NCBI RefSeq assembly: GCF_900130045.1
Contig: NZ_FQXT01000007.1
Span: forward strand, 1 to 64,000
Source: Leeuwenhoekiella palythoae
GTDB taxonomy: Bacteria; Bacteroidota; Bacteroidia; Flavobacteriales; Flavobacteriaceae
DNA: 64,000 bases
Direction of reading: 5' to 3'
Positions 25,571-33,342 of this stretch are shown here, one piece after another. Both the position numbers and the translations under genes were made by a program. The first letter of the stretch is position 1; each line of letters opens with the position of its first letter. The notes under the pieces were generated by a model. It was not told the origin of the DNA. It ran no database searches and saw only the letters and a list, made by a program, of their open reading frames with translations.

Positions 25571-25668
25571 CTAACATTCAATACAGTACTGAAATTGAGA
25601 TCACTAAACTAAGAAGAAGACTATAGGGTCGCAATAGGGCATTTGCCCCATTTTTAAATTATTTTGTT

Positions 25669-26394
25669 TTAAATCTCAAAATTATAACCGCTTTCCAGAA
25701 GCTCTTCATATTTGTCGGCATCAAAACGATAGAGGAAGGCCCCGCGTTTAGAGCCACTTTTATCTTTCTCGTCAAGCTTTACCAGGACTTTAAGCGAAAG
25801 CACTTTTTTTCTAAAATTACGAGGATCCAGATCGCGTTGATAAATCGCTTCATAAAGTTTTTGCAACTGCGGAATGGTAAATTTTTCAGGCAAAAGCTCA
25901 AACCCAATGGGTTGCTGTCTCGCCTTTCTGCGCAGTTTATCAAGTGCATCTGCAACCATCTGATCGTGATCGAGTGCAAGCGTAGGCAATTCTTTTAAGG
26001 TGTACCAGAAAGCCCCGTGACTTTCTACAAGTTCGCGGTCATAATCTTCAAGACGTATCAGCGCATAATGCGCCACAGAAAGACAGCGGTATCCGGGATC
26101 TCGATCTGCTTTACCATAGGTTTTAGACTGCTCTAAGAATATTTGCTCAAGCCCCGTAATTTCTTTTAAAACGCGTCGTGCCGCATCATCTACATTTTCA
26201 TCAAGCTGCACAAAACTTCCAATCAACGACCAGATCCCAGAGTCTGGTTCTACACGTCTTTTAAAAATAAGAAGTTTGAGATCTTCACCGTCAAAACCAA
26301 AGACAATACAGTCTGTCGCGACGTATAATTTTTCATTATCAGCGTAAAAATCATTATTTGAAGCATGCGCAATACTAGCTGAGCTTGGTGTCAT
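25669..26394 (-). CDS. NrtR-type Nudix-related transcriptional regulator
   Basis: A 241-residue protein with an N-terminal Nudix fold (about residues 20-150) and a C-terminal winged-helix region (about 165-235, EKFTIPQLQKLYEAIYQRDLDPRNFRKKVLS). The Nudix box GSFVQLDENVDDAARRVLKEITGL has lost consensus acidic positions: R replaces the Glu of REU and K replaces the first Glu of EE. This is what NrtR/AraR-type regulators show, since they bind a nucleotide or sugar but do not hydrolyse it. In Bacteroidota such proteins control NAD or pentose metabolism; no such target gene is in view. A palindrome sits directly before the start codon (26398-26423), suggesting autoregulation. It lies between a response regulator and a histidine kinase. 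Confidence 0.88.
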   Translation of the reverse strand: MTPSSASIAHASNNDFYADNEKLYVATDCIVFGFDGEDLKLLIFKRRVEPDSGIWSLIGSFVQLDENVDDAARRVLKEITGLEQIFLEQSKTYGKADRDPGYRCLSVAHYALIRLEDYDRELVESHGAFWYTLKELPTLALDHDQMVADALDKLRRKARQQPIGFELLPEKFTIPQLQKLYEAIYQRDLDPRNFRKKVLSLKVLVKLDEKDKSGSKRGAFLYRFDADKYEELLESGYNFEI

Positions 26395-26397
26395 AAA

Positions 26398-26423
26398 ACG
26401 TGTTTTAAGCGTACAAAATACGT
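26398..26423 (-). promoter_or_regulatory. Candidate operator of the NrtR-type regulator
   Basis: An inverted repeat ACGTGTTTT-N8-AAAATACGT, one mismatch in 9-bp arms, starts 4 bp before the ATG. The right arm overlaps a TATTTTG element (minus strand, 26414-26420) that resembles a shortened -7 box. A repressor bound here would block its own promoter. Confidence 0.5.
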
Positions 26424-26468
26424 TTTTTTAACGAAAACTGGTATAACCTATAAAAACTAGGTCTTTGC

Positions 26469-28250
26469 TTATTTTGACTGAAGGATCACTCGAGTGCCTT
26501 GAGTAGGTTGCGTTTCAATTTGAAGTGTTGCGCCTATGTCTTGAACGCGCTTTTTCATATTACCTAAGCCATTACCCTGCTGATGATTTTTAAGATCAAA
26601 ACCATTGCCATCGTCAACAACAGCGACTTTAAATTGATCAGCATCCCAGACCTGCATAGTAACCTGAATATTTTGAGCTTCAGCATATTTTAAAGCATTA
26701 TTGACCGCTTCTTGTATCACGCGGTAAATATTGACTCCTTCAATTGAAGTAAATATAAAATCAGGAGCTTGTTTCGTATTAAAGTCAAAGCTAAACTGCA
26801 CCGAATCTTTACTGCTTTGCGCACGCTCAATAAAATTTGAAATACGCGTTTGCAGATCTTCAACCGAAATTTTCTCCTTATTCATCGCCCATATCGTATC
26901 CCTCAACTCATTGATCGTTGTTGAGGTAAAAGCGCTTATCATACTCAGTTTCTCGAGAATACCGCTATCTGCATCTTTGAGTTGATATTTGAGATTATCA
27001 ATACTCGAGATGATAAATGTAAGCTGCGACCCTATGTTATCGTGTAGATCTCTTGAGATGCGTAAACGTTGTTCTTGAAGCCGATTTTGGGTCTCAATCT
27101 TAGCCAGAGCAACCTGCAATTCGTGCTCTTTTTGCAACTGACTGTTTTTTAATTTCTGCCTGCTGTAGATCAGATACCCTAAAAGTCCCAGTATAAAGGC
27201 TAAAGCCAGACTTCCGTAAATAAATGCATTCTTGCGACGTACTTCGAGATCTTTTTCAGCAAGCTGGGCACGCTGCTCGAGAATTTGGTTCTCTTTTTTC
27301 TCGGTTTCATAATTGAGGTTGAGCTCTGCAATTTTCTTATTTACTTCAAGTCCATTGATACTATCTTTAAAAACCCCATAACGTTCCAAATAAAATAAAG
27401 CAGAATCTGTTTGCCTTAAATTTTTATAGGCCTGAGAAAGTTGTTGATACGTATACTGCTCTAAAAACCTATAATCCTGCGCGTGAGCCACGGGTACCGC
27501 TTTTTTAAAATATGATATGGCTTCTTGATTTTTTCCTTCGGCCAAATACACCTCACCAATTTGAGTGAAATTTTCAGCGATACCTTTCTGATCTCCTATT
27601 TCCTCTCTGATTTGTCTTGCCTTTTCAAAGTAATTTCTCGCCAAATCATACTTCCCCTGTTGACCATACACTCCTCCTAAATTACTGTAGCTGTAAGGGT
27701 AGCCTTCTGTGAAATCACGTTTTTTAACTAGTTCTAAACCCTTTTCATAAAAATAAAGGGCACTGTCTAACTGCCCTTGCATTTCTTTTAAAACCCCATA
27801 ATTATTATAAATACGATCAAGAACATTCTCATAGACTTCTTGTTCGGCAAGCTTCATTCCTCGGTTCATGTAGGCTTCAGCTTTAGTCATATCATCACGC
27901 TTCATTTGGTAGCCTATTTCAGCATTTAAATAAGCTTCCTCCATTCTCAACTCATGTTGTTCAAAAATACGTAAGGCTTTAAAATTGTATTCTAATCGCG
28001 CATCAAGATCCCCCTCATAACCATAAAGCGTTGCAATTTTTTGAAACGCCTCACCAATTCCTTTAGGATAGTTAAGGGTTTGAGCGTTCTCTAAATTTTG
28101 CTGAAAGATGGTAAAAAGGCTATCGGTTTTTATAGCGCTGTTTTGAACTAGAATCGCATTTATGGAGTCTATTTTTGCTTTTGAAGTTTGAGCCGAAAGG
28201 TTAGCGAAAAGTAAAAAAACCAGTACAAGCAATCTGTAGTTTAAGCCCAT
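26469..28250 (-). CDS. TPR-containing sensor histidine kinase (HisKA_3 type)
   Basis: A 593-residue kinase; start MGLNYRLLVLVF at 28250 gives a signal peptide ending NLSAQ, while the longer start at 28271 gives a weaker one. After the signal come several tetratricopeptide repeats (about residues 35-310), for example ALYFYEKGLELVKKRDF and ARNYFEKARQIREEIGDQKG. A coiled coil and one membrane span follow (about 342-362). The cytoplasmic part has the HisKA_3 phospho-acceptor RISRDLHDNIGSQL (H403) and an HATPase domain (QEAVNNALKYAEA, VDDGNGFDL, GNGLGNMKKR). The TPR array would lie in the periplasm and sense a protein or peptide signal. Likely output is the response regulator at 24806-25456. Confidence 0.93.
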   Translation of the reverse strand: MGLNYRLLVLVFLLFANLSAQTSKAKIDSINAILVQNSAIKTDSLFTIFQQNLENAQTLNYPKGIGEAFQKIATLYGYEGDLDARLEYNFKALRIFEQHELRMEEAYLNAEIGYQMKRDDMTKAEAYMNRGMKLAEQEVYENVLDRIYNNYGVLKEMQGQLDSALYFYEKGLELVKKRDFTEGYPYSYSNLGGVYGQQGKYDLARNYFEKARQIREEIGDQKGIAENFTQIGEVYLAEGKNQEAISYFKKAVPVAHAQDYRFLEQYTYQQLSQAYKNLRQTDSALFYLERYGVFKDSINGLEVNKKIAELNLNYETEKKENQILEQRAQLAEKDLEVRRKNAFIYGSLALAFILGLLGYLIYSRQKLKNSQLQKEHELQVALAKIETQNRLQEQRLRISRDLHDNIGSQLTFIISSIDNLKYQLKDADSGILEKLSMISAFTSTTINELRDTIWAMNKEKISVEDLQTRISNFIERAQSSKDSVQFSFDFNTKQAPDFIFTSIEGVNIYRVIQEAVNNALKYAEAQNIQVTMQVWDADQFKVAVVDDGNGFDLKNHQQGNGLGNMKKRVQDIGATLQIETQPTQGTRVILQSK

Positions 28251-28302
28251 AATAATCTGAATGTATGACAACTAAAATGTTAAATATAATTATTTTTTCA
28301 TT

Positions 28303-28560
28303 TTAGAAAAGATCTATTTCAGATTGAATACAAAGTGAATCATTCAAATTATATCGAAGCAGATTATAACGATCTAAGCCCTTATGGCGATACTTTATTT
28401 GATACTGCGCTAGCGACAATTGCTCTCCTAGGCGTTTTATACGCTGCCTGCTTCGAATTTGATCTCTAGATTTTAATTTTAAAAAAATTAGAACCATAAC
28501 AGCGGCTAAAAGTGAAACTGGTAATAAAAACCCCAACACGTATGTACTTTCTAAAGTCAT
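28303..28560 (-). CDS. Small single-span membrane protein, unknown
   Basis: An 85-residue protein with one membrane span at about residues 8-27 (VLGFLLPVSLLAAVMVLIFL) and a basic cytosolic tail. The tail ends GLDRYNLLRYNLNDSLCIQSEIDLF. I do not recognise a named family. It lies 16 bp downstream of the DUF6498-like gene and reads the same way, so it likely belongs to the same leftward unit as 28577-29320 and 29321-29659. The gap to the kinase (28250) is only 52 bp, so the kinase may also be on this transcript. Confidence 0.6.
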   Translation of the reverse strand: MTLESTYVLGFLLPVSLLAAVMVLIFLKLKSRDQIRSRQRIKRLGEQLSLAQYQIKYRHKGLDRYNLLRYNLNDSLCIQSEIDLF

Positions 28561-28576
28561 AGGTTTAATGCATTAC

Positions 28577-29320
28577 TTACTCTGTAAAAATTTTGAGTTG
28601 CTTTTTAACTTCCTCGGCGGAAACTTCAGCGTTTTTTGAAGCATACCAATCTGCCACTTTATCTATAGAAGCCGAATTATCCCGTAAACTCACCAGAAAC
28701 ATATCAATACCGAGTCTCAAAATAATAAGCAAAACCGCTGCAATAAAACCGGCATCGAGATACACCAAGAAAAACCCGGAAAGCACCACAACAAACTGCT
28801 GAATGAATATGCGCAAATAGGGTTTGATCATCAACTCACTTGCGGTAAATTTCAAATAGCGCTTTTCGCCAAGAAAATCAGTTGCAAAAGAAAAGCAGTT
28901 ATTGAGAATTATGCTCAAGAGTAAAAGCCACATCCCATCTAACTGAAGCAATGTCCAGTAATTCTTTAAAACTGCGATTCCGTCTGTGAAAAAAGTGCTT
29001 CCACCTAATTCAAAAAAGGTAAAGGCAAAAATGCTCTGTATCGCTACAAAAAATCCGTAATGCACAAGAAAAAAGAGAATGATCCCAAACCCTTGTGTGC
29101 CTCCGTTGTGTCTTTTAAATCCAACACAAAATGCCATTTTTAGAGCATTTAATAACCCGATGACAATGGTCTCAAGAAAGTAAGCCATCACGATACTCCA
29201 CGGTGTTACAAATCCTACCGCCAACAGCACCAATAAAAACAATGCGTTTGCATACAACGCAGCATTTGATTTGTCTGGAGTTGCGACTTTTAAAAAAACA
29301 GCTGAATTGAACTTTTCCAT
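28577..29320 (-). CDS. Multi-span membrane protein, DUF6498-like
   Basis: A 247-residue protein with about six hydrophobic spans. Near the N-terminus it has PWSIVMAYFLETIVIGLLNALKM, a segment typical of DUF6498, followed by ILFFLVHYGFFVAIQ. The C-terminal tail (SLRDNSASIDKVADWYASKNAEVSAEEVKKQL) is soluble. Function is unknown. The upstream gene's TAG is immediately followed by this ATG, so translation of the two is probably coupled. Family name is from recall, with moderate certainty. Confidence 0.75.
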   Translation of the reverse strand: MEKFNSAVFLKVATPDKSNAALYANALFLLVLLAVGFVTPWSIVMAYFLETIVIGLLNALKMAFCVGFKRHNGGTQGFGIILFFLVHYGFFVAIQSIFAFTFFELGGSTFFTDGIAVLKNYWTLLQLDGMWLLLLSIILNNCFSFATDFLGEKRYLKFTASELMIKPYLRIFIQQFVVVLSGFFLVYLDAGFIAAVLLIILRLGIDMFLVSLRDNSASIDKVADWYASKNAEVSAEEVKKQLKIFTE

Positions 29321-29659
29321 CTAAAATATAGTTATGAGTTGAATGCAACACCAAATTGTCACCAATGCCAGCAGGATTAAAACAAAGCGCTTGAAGTTTG
29401 ATTTTAATCTTAATAGCTTCGCTCTATAAAAACACAAAAACCCCATAACCAAAGCAGGAATTGCGATATAAAACTGTAAAAAATAGAGGTGCAAAAAGCT
29501 TGCAAGCAGTGCAACGAGCGCATATACCATCGCAGCAAAGCTGTAAAAAAACGCAATTTTGATTTTAGAAAAACGATACCCAAACTGCCGTTCTACCACT
29601 CTAAAAATCAAATACCCTAACGGAATACTTAAACCGACTATGATAAATAGGAGATGCAT
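29321..29659 (-). CDS. Four-span membrane protein, unknown
   Basis: A 112-residue very hydrophobic protein with four predicted spans (about residues 3-20, 36-55, 59-80 and 92-110). A basic loop SKIK and RAKLLRLKSNFKRF give a positive-inside pattern. I do not recognise a family. It is the first gene of a compact leftward trio, with zero-base spacing to the DUF6498-like gene. The hairpin at 29677-29705 separates it from the upstream beta-propeller gene. Confidence 0.65.
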   Translation of the reverse strand: MHLLFIIVGLSIPLGYLIFRVVERQFGYRFSKIKIAFFYSFAAMVYALVALLASFLHLYFLQFYIAIPALVMGFLCFYRAKLLRLKSNFKRFVLILLALVTIWCCIQLITIF

Positions 29660-29676
29660 CTTTTAGCAATTAAGAA

Positions 29677-29705
29677 TCCCGAAGCACAAGAAGGATACTT
29701 CGGGA
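29677..29705 (-). terminator. Hairpin after the beta-propeller gene
   Basis: TCCCGAAG (29677-29684) pairs with CTTCGGGA (29698-29705). On the minus strand it is followed by TTCTTAATT, a weak T-run. It lies 9 bp past the stop at 29714, so it is a probable but not strong terminator. Confidence 0.55.
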
Positions 29706-29713
29706 ATTTCTTT

Positions 29714-31624
29714 TTAGTTTAAATTATATGCGTAAATGGTTTTATTGTCTGCTTTGTAATACAGCACCCCACCATAATCATCCACTTTATATTCCGGCTT
29801 TTTATCTTTTAAGACGATCTCTTTTTCAATCTCGCCGTTGGCTTTACTTACTCTTGCCAGACCGGTTCCATCATCAAGTTTAGTTAGGATAAATTGTGCA
29901 TTTTCGGTCGCTGCTGTAGCTTTAAAACGCGTACTTAAATATTCAAAAGAAGCATCCGCCATCCCTGCGAACATATCTTGCGCGCGTTTGGCTTCTCTTC
30001 CGTATTCATTATAATTTCTGAGATTATTGGTATTTACCGCGTGGCTGCGCATATTAGCACCTGCTGTCATTGCTGAAGTCATTGTTAATGCTGTAGTTGC
30101 TACCGCGGTTACACCGCCAACGATTTTACCAAACGTGCTGCGACCCGGAGATTTCAGATAGGTATGGTATTGGGTGTCGCCTCCAAAATCAAGCAAAGCC
30201 ATATTTTGATCGCTACCTAAGTAAATTCCATCTTCACGAACCGTAAGTGTATTCGGGTTTTCTTTCTCTTCGAACTTCACTTTTGCTAAGGTTGAAATCT
30301 CACTGCTTTCTGCATCTATCGCAAATAGCTCATCATCTGCATTGATCAAGTAACGGTTATTTTTAGCATCAAATGCTGAAGTTACACTATTTGCGCTCTT
30401 GTATTTCAATGGCTTTTTCCAAACCTGATCCCCCGTTTTTAGATCAACTATGTTGGCATCTTCAGAAGTGATATAGATGAGTCCGTTAGGTGTTTCTGCC
30501 ATCAACTTGATATCTTCTCCTGTTTTCAGCGGTTTCTTAAATAACGGAGTACCATCAAAAGAAACTTTATTTATTCCACCTTCATGAATACCGAATAATA
30601 CACCGTCATCCATCACATAAAAATGCTGTACAAAACCTTTTGTTTTTGGTGCTTTATCCCATAAGTCTTCACCGGTAGAAGCACTTAAAAAATTGATCTT
30701 AGATTCTGAACGACCTGCTAAAATACTTTTTCCTGAAGTGTCTTTATCACTCACCACAATGAGCCCCTGAGGTAAGATTTGAAAATTACTCACCACGCCT
30801 TGTACTTTGGGAGCGTCTTTCCAGATTTCCGCACCGTTCGTTCCTATTTTATATACTTGGGTATTGGTTTTAGCATCGTTCATTTCGATGGCATAGATGT
30901 CGCTTTCATCCTCGTTAGTAACCATCCAATCCACGCCTTTTACTTTATTCTCCCAAAGTGTTTCTCCGGTTTTGGTTTTGGCATAAATTCCTTGTGTGGT
31001 AGGCACAAGCAGCTTGTCTTTCAGCAATAGTGGAGTTCCGCTTACCGCAAAAAACTTCATTGTAGTTTTACCCGGTTTCACAAGAAAGAAAGAATAGTCG
31101 AGTTCGCCCGTAACTAAATCATAAACCGCGATTTTTGGTGTAACCGATTCAGCTTGTCCGCCGCCTTTTTGAAAACCGCTGATCACTAATTTACTTTCCG
31201 GCATAATCACATCTGCAGTTTGAATGGTTTTCCAATCATTCTTTTCGGTACTAAAGATCACTTCGCCAGAGATATAATCGATCACTGCTTTTTTACTTGA
31301 AAATCCAGATAAGGCTTTGATGCCGCCTACCCCATTCTGATCTACCATCAAGTAAGGCGAATTAGGAATGTAGTGCACCTCTTCAGGCTTAACGCTTCCG
31401 TAATCGGTAAAATTAAAAACGAGTTCGTTTGATCCCGGTTTGATCCCAACCAGACCGTCGTTAGTACAAACAACGAGTGTTCCGCCTAAAGTAAGCGTCA
31501 TATCGTTGATGCCGGCACCCACATCGTAAGTATAATCAGGTGCTTCTGCTTTTTGAGCCCAAGTTACTGCTGTAACAAAAAACAACAGTAACGCATTTTT
31601 TAAATGGTGTAATTTAAGTTTCAT
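29714..31624 (-). CDS. Secreted PQQ-like beta-propeller protein with a hydrophobic insertion
   Basis: A 636-residue protein with signal peptide (ALLLFFVTAVTWAQ). Its body repeats the beta-propeller pattern of PQQ-like proteins: TGETLWENKVKGVDWMV, GAEIWKDAPKVQGVVSN, TGEDLWDKAPKTKGFVQHF and TGDQVWKKPLKYKSANSV. These repeats usually act as a scaffold for protein contacts. Late in the protein (about residues 495-560) the pattern is broken by a helical, Ala/Thr/Met-rich stretch (GGVTAVATTALTMTSAMTAG), after which a last blade resumes. No enzyme active site is evident. It is a single leftward gene. Confidence 0.75.
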   Translation of the reverse strand: MKLKLHHLKNALLLFFVTAVTWAQKAEAPDYTYDVGAGINDMTLTLGGTLVVCTNDGLVGIKPGSNELVFNFTDYGSVKPEEVHYIPNSPYLMVDQNGVGGIKALSGFSSKKAVIDYISGEVIFSTEKNDWKTIQTADVIMPESKLVISGFQKGGGQAESVTPKIAVYDLVTGELDYSFFLVKPGKTTMKFFAVSGTPLLLKDKLLVPTTQGIYAKTKTGETLWENKVKGVDWMVTNEDESDIYAIEMNDAKTNTQVYKIGTNGAEIWKDAPKVQGVVSNFQILPQGLIVVSDKDTSGKSILAGRSESKINFLSASTGEDLWDKAPKTKGFVQHFYVMDDGVLFGIHEGGINKVSFDGTPLFKKPLKTGEDIKLMAETPNGLIYITSEDANIVDLKTGDQVWKKPLKYKSANSVTSAFDAKNNRYLINADDELFAIDAESSEISTLAKVKFEEKENPNTLTVREDGIYLGSDQNMALLDFGGDTQYHTYLKSPGRSTFGKIVGGVTAVATTALTMTSAMTAGANMRSHAVNTNNLRNYNEYGREAKRAQDMFAGMADASFEYLSTRFKATAATENAQFILTKLDDGTGLARVSKANGEIEKEIVLKDKKPEYKVDDYGGVLYYKADNKTIYAYNLN

Positions 31625-31732
31625 AATTGTACAGGTTAAAAGTTTTTACAGTCTCAAAATTGCCTGATTATCAAGCGACAATCAATACGGCAATTGCCCT
31701 ATTTATTCTAAAATCATCTGTGTATCAGGGTT

Positions 31733-31774
31733 AAAAAAGAAGCCAAAAGAAGGTTTGCACCAACTCTTGGCTTC
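31733..31774 (-). terminator. Terminator of the DUF6252 lipoprotein gene
   Basis: Arms GAAGCCAAAAG (from 31739) and CTCTTGGCTTC (ending 31774) pair with one mismatch. On the minus strand the stem is followed by TTTTTT (31733-31738). It lies 34 bp after the stop at 31808. Confidence 0.8.
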
Positions 31775-31807
31775 ACGTAAAAACCTCAACACTTGAGATT
31801 TTATATA

Positions 31808-32317
31808 TTATTGAATCGACACATTAAATTGGCCATTGGTTACGGCAACGGTTTTGCTGGTATCGCTGGTTAGATACCCTGTAAAATTGAAGGTTCCTGT
31901 TACGGTGCCACCGGCGGTATATTCGGCGATTTTGATTTCGCCATTAGACGCCGCTCCTGTTGAAGTGGTAAACACCATCGCACTATTAAAGTTTGAAGTG
32001 TCTTCGAGATACGTGTAACTGCCCAGACTTACACTGTTAAGGTCATACGTGCCCACACCTTCAAAACCGATAATTGTGATCTGAATATTTTCAGAATCCA
32101 TCGTTCCTCCGGAAATGGTAAGGATTTGTATTCCGCCTGAATTGCTTTCTACTGCGGTAGTCGCTTCGGGAAAGGATTCAAAAGAGTCGCCGTCAACGGT
32201 AGCGGTCAATTCGCCATCGCCGGCTGCGCTTGTGCCGCCATCATCGTCTTTTGAACACGCTGTTAAAACGAGTAGGCTAAAAAGTAATACTGAAGTAATT
32301 CTTGTAATTGTTTTCAT
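31808..32317 (-). CDS. DUF6252-like lipoprotein
   Basis: A 169-residue lipoprotein; start at 32317 gives MKTITRITSVLLFSLLVLTAC with the lipobox LTAC. The longer frame to 32428 would overlap the upstream gene and lacks a signal at its N-terminus. After an acidic/Gly linker (SKDDDGGTSAAGDG) comes a beta-rich domain starting ELTATVDGDSFES and ending NGQFNVSIQ. This matches the DUF6252 style of flavobacterial lipoproteins, whose function is unknown. It is 71 bp from the GSCFA gene upstream and could be co-transcribed with it. Confidence 0.75.
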   Translation of the reverse strand: MKTITRITSVLLFSLLVLTACSKDDDGGTSAAGDGELTATVDGDSFESFPEATTAVESNSGGIQILTISGGTMDSENIQITIIGFEGVGTYDLNSVSLGSYTYLEDTSNFNSAMVFTTSTGAASNGEIKIAEYTAGGTVTGTFNFTGYLTSDTSKTVAVTNGQFNVSIQ

Positions 32318-32388
32318 GGTTTTAGGTTTAAAGTACAGAACAAAACTCCTGTAAATCAAAGCGCTAAACCATAAGGCATTTGCCGTAT

Positions 32389-33336
32389 TTAAATCTGAAT
32401 ATGCGGAAAATCTGTTTGTAAGGCACACTTTTTAGCCTCTAAGTTGTTGAGGAATTTTTGATGCGCTTCAGAATCTGGATTGAAGGGTTTGTGCGCTAAA
32501 CCCTGCTGAATTTCCTGAACTTTTTGCATTGTTTTTTGGGTTTCTTCGGAAAAGTAAACCGAAGAAAAACGCTCCCAGATATAATCTACCGCCAAAGCAT
32601 TAGGATGGATCAAATCTCTGTCATAAAAACGGTAATCACGAAGCTCATCCATCATAAGTTCGTACGACGGAAAATACGCCGTATGCTGTGATTCGTCTAA
32701 AACCTGATGCATTCCCGCTAGCAAATGAGCTTTACTCCGCTGATTTTCTACAAAACCATCTTTAGTGTGTCGCACAGGCGAAACGGTAAAAATCACTTCC
32801 GTTTGCGAATTCACTTTAGCTATTGCCGAAAGCATACGTCTTGTAATTGCTGCAATCTCCTCAACAGAAGCTAATTCCTTCTGAAAGGCTTTTTGCGGAA
32901 TCTTATGACAATTGGCTACAATTTTATCTTGTCCCAAATGCTGATACCCCCAAGCTGTACCCAAAGTGATCACAATATGCGATGCTTGCGCCAGCTGACG
33001 TTTGGTCTCAACAAGTGCCTCATTCAATAACTTGGTAGTTTCAGCAGCTGATGAAGTGCTCAATACAGAATGTGCGTCAAAGCTCACAAACCTGCCTTGT
33101 GTTTCTTCAAGATCAGCTTCAGAAAGCTGCTTACCAGAAACCGCATATTCTAAAAAACGCGCGATCGCCTCCGGGTGAAATAAGATCCCAAACGGATTTA
33201 TAGTAGTTCTGAATTTATAGTACTCCAGCTTGGCTCCAATATTTTCTACAAAACAACTTCCTACCAAAAACAAACGCGAGTGATAATCTATAGGATTACC
33301 ACTCGGTTTTAAAGGTATGGTTGTTTGTAATTTCAA
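32389..33336 (-). CDS. GSCFA-domain protein
   Basis: A 315-residue protein with the namesake motif FLVGSCFVENIGAKLEYYKF near residue 24 and NPFGILFHPEAIARFLEYA after it. Later conserved parts are ITLGTAWGYQH, NCHKIPQKAF, FTVSPVRHTKDGFVENQRSKAHLL, SYELMMDELRDYRFYDRDLIHPN and YIWERF. The fold is SGNH/GDSL-hydrolase-like, with the Ser in GSCF and DxxH in RDLIHP, suggesting an esterase. The substrate is unknown. It follows alaS by 6 bp and is co-transcribed, as is common in Bacteroidota. Confidence 0.92.
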   Translation of the reverse strand: MKLQTTIPLKPSGNPIDYHSRLFLVGSCFVENIGAKLEYYKFRTTINPFGILFHPEAIARFLEYAVSGKQLSEADLEETQGRFVSFDAHSVLSTSSAAETTKLLNEALVETKRQLAQASHIVITLGTAWGYQHLGQDKIVANCHKIPQKAFQKELASVEEIAAITRRMLSAIAKVNSQTEVIFTVSPVRHTKDGFVENQRSKAHLLAGMHQVLDESQHTAYFPSYELMMDELRDYRFYDRDLIHPNALAVDYIWERFSSVYFSEETQKTMQKVQEIQQGLAHKPFNPDSEAHQKFLNNLEAKKCALQTDFPHIQI

Positions 33337-33342
33337 TTGCTA

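Noticed and set aside
32318-32428. Upstream extension of the DUF6252 gene (37 more residues)
   Set aside because: It overlaps the GSCFA gene's end and precedes a complete lipoprotein signal, so the inner ATG is better.
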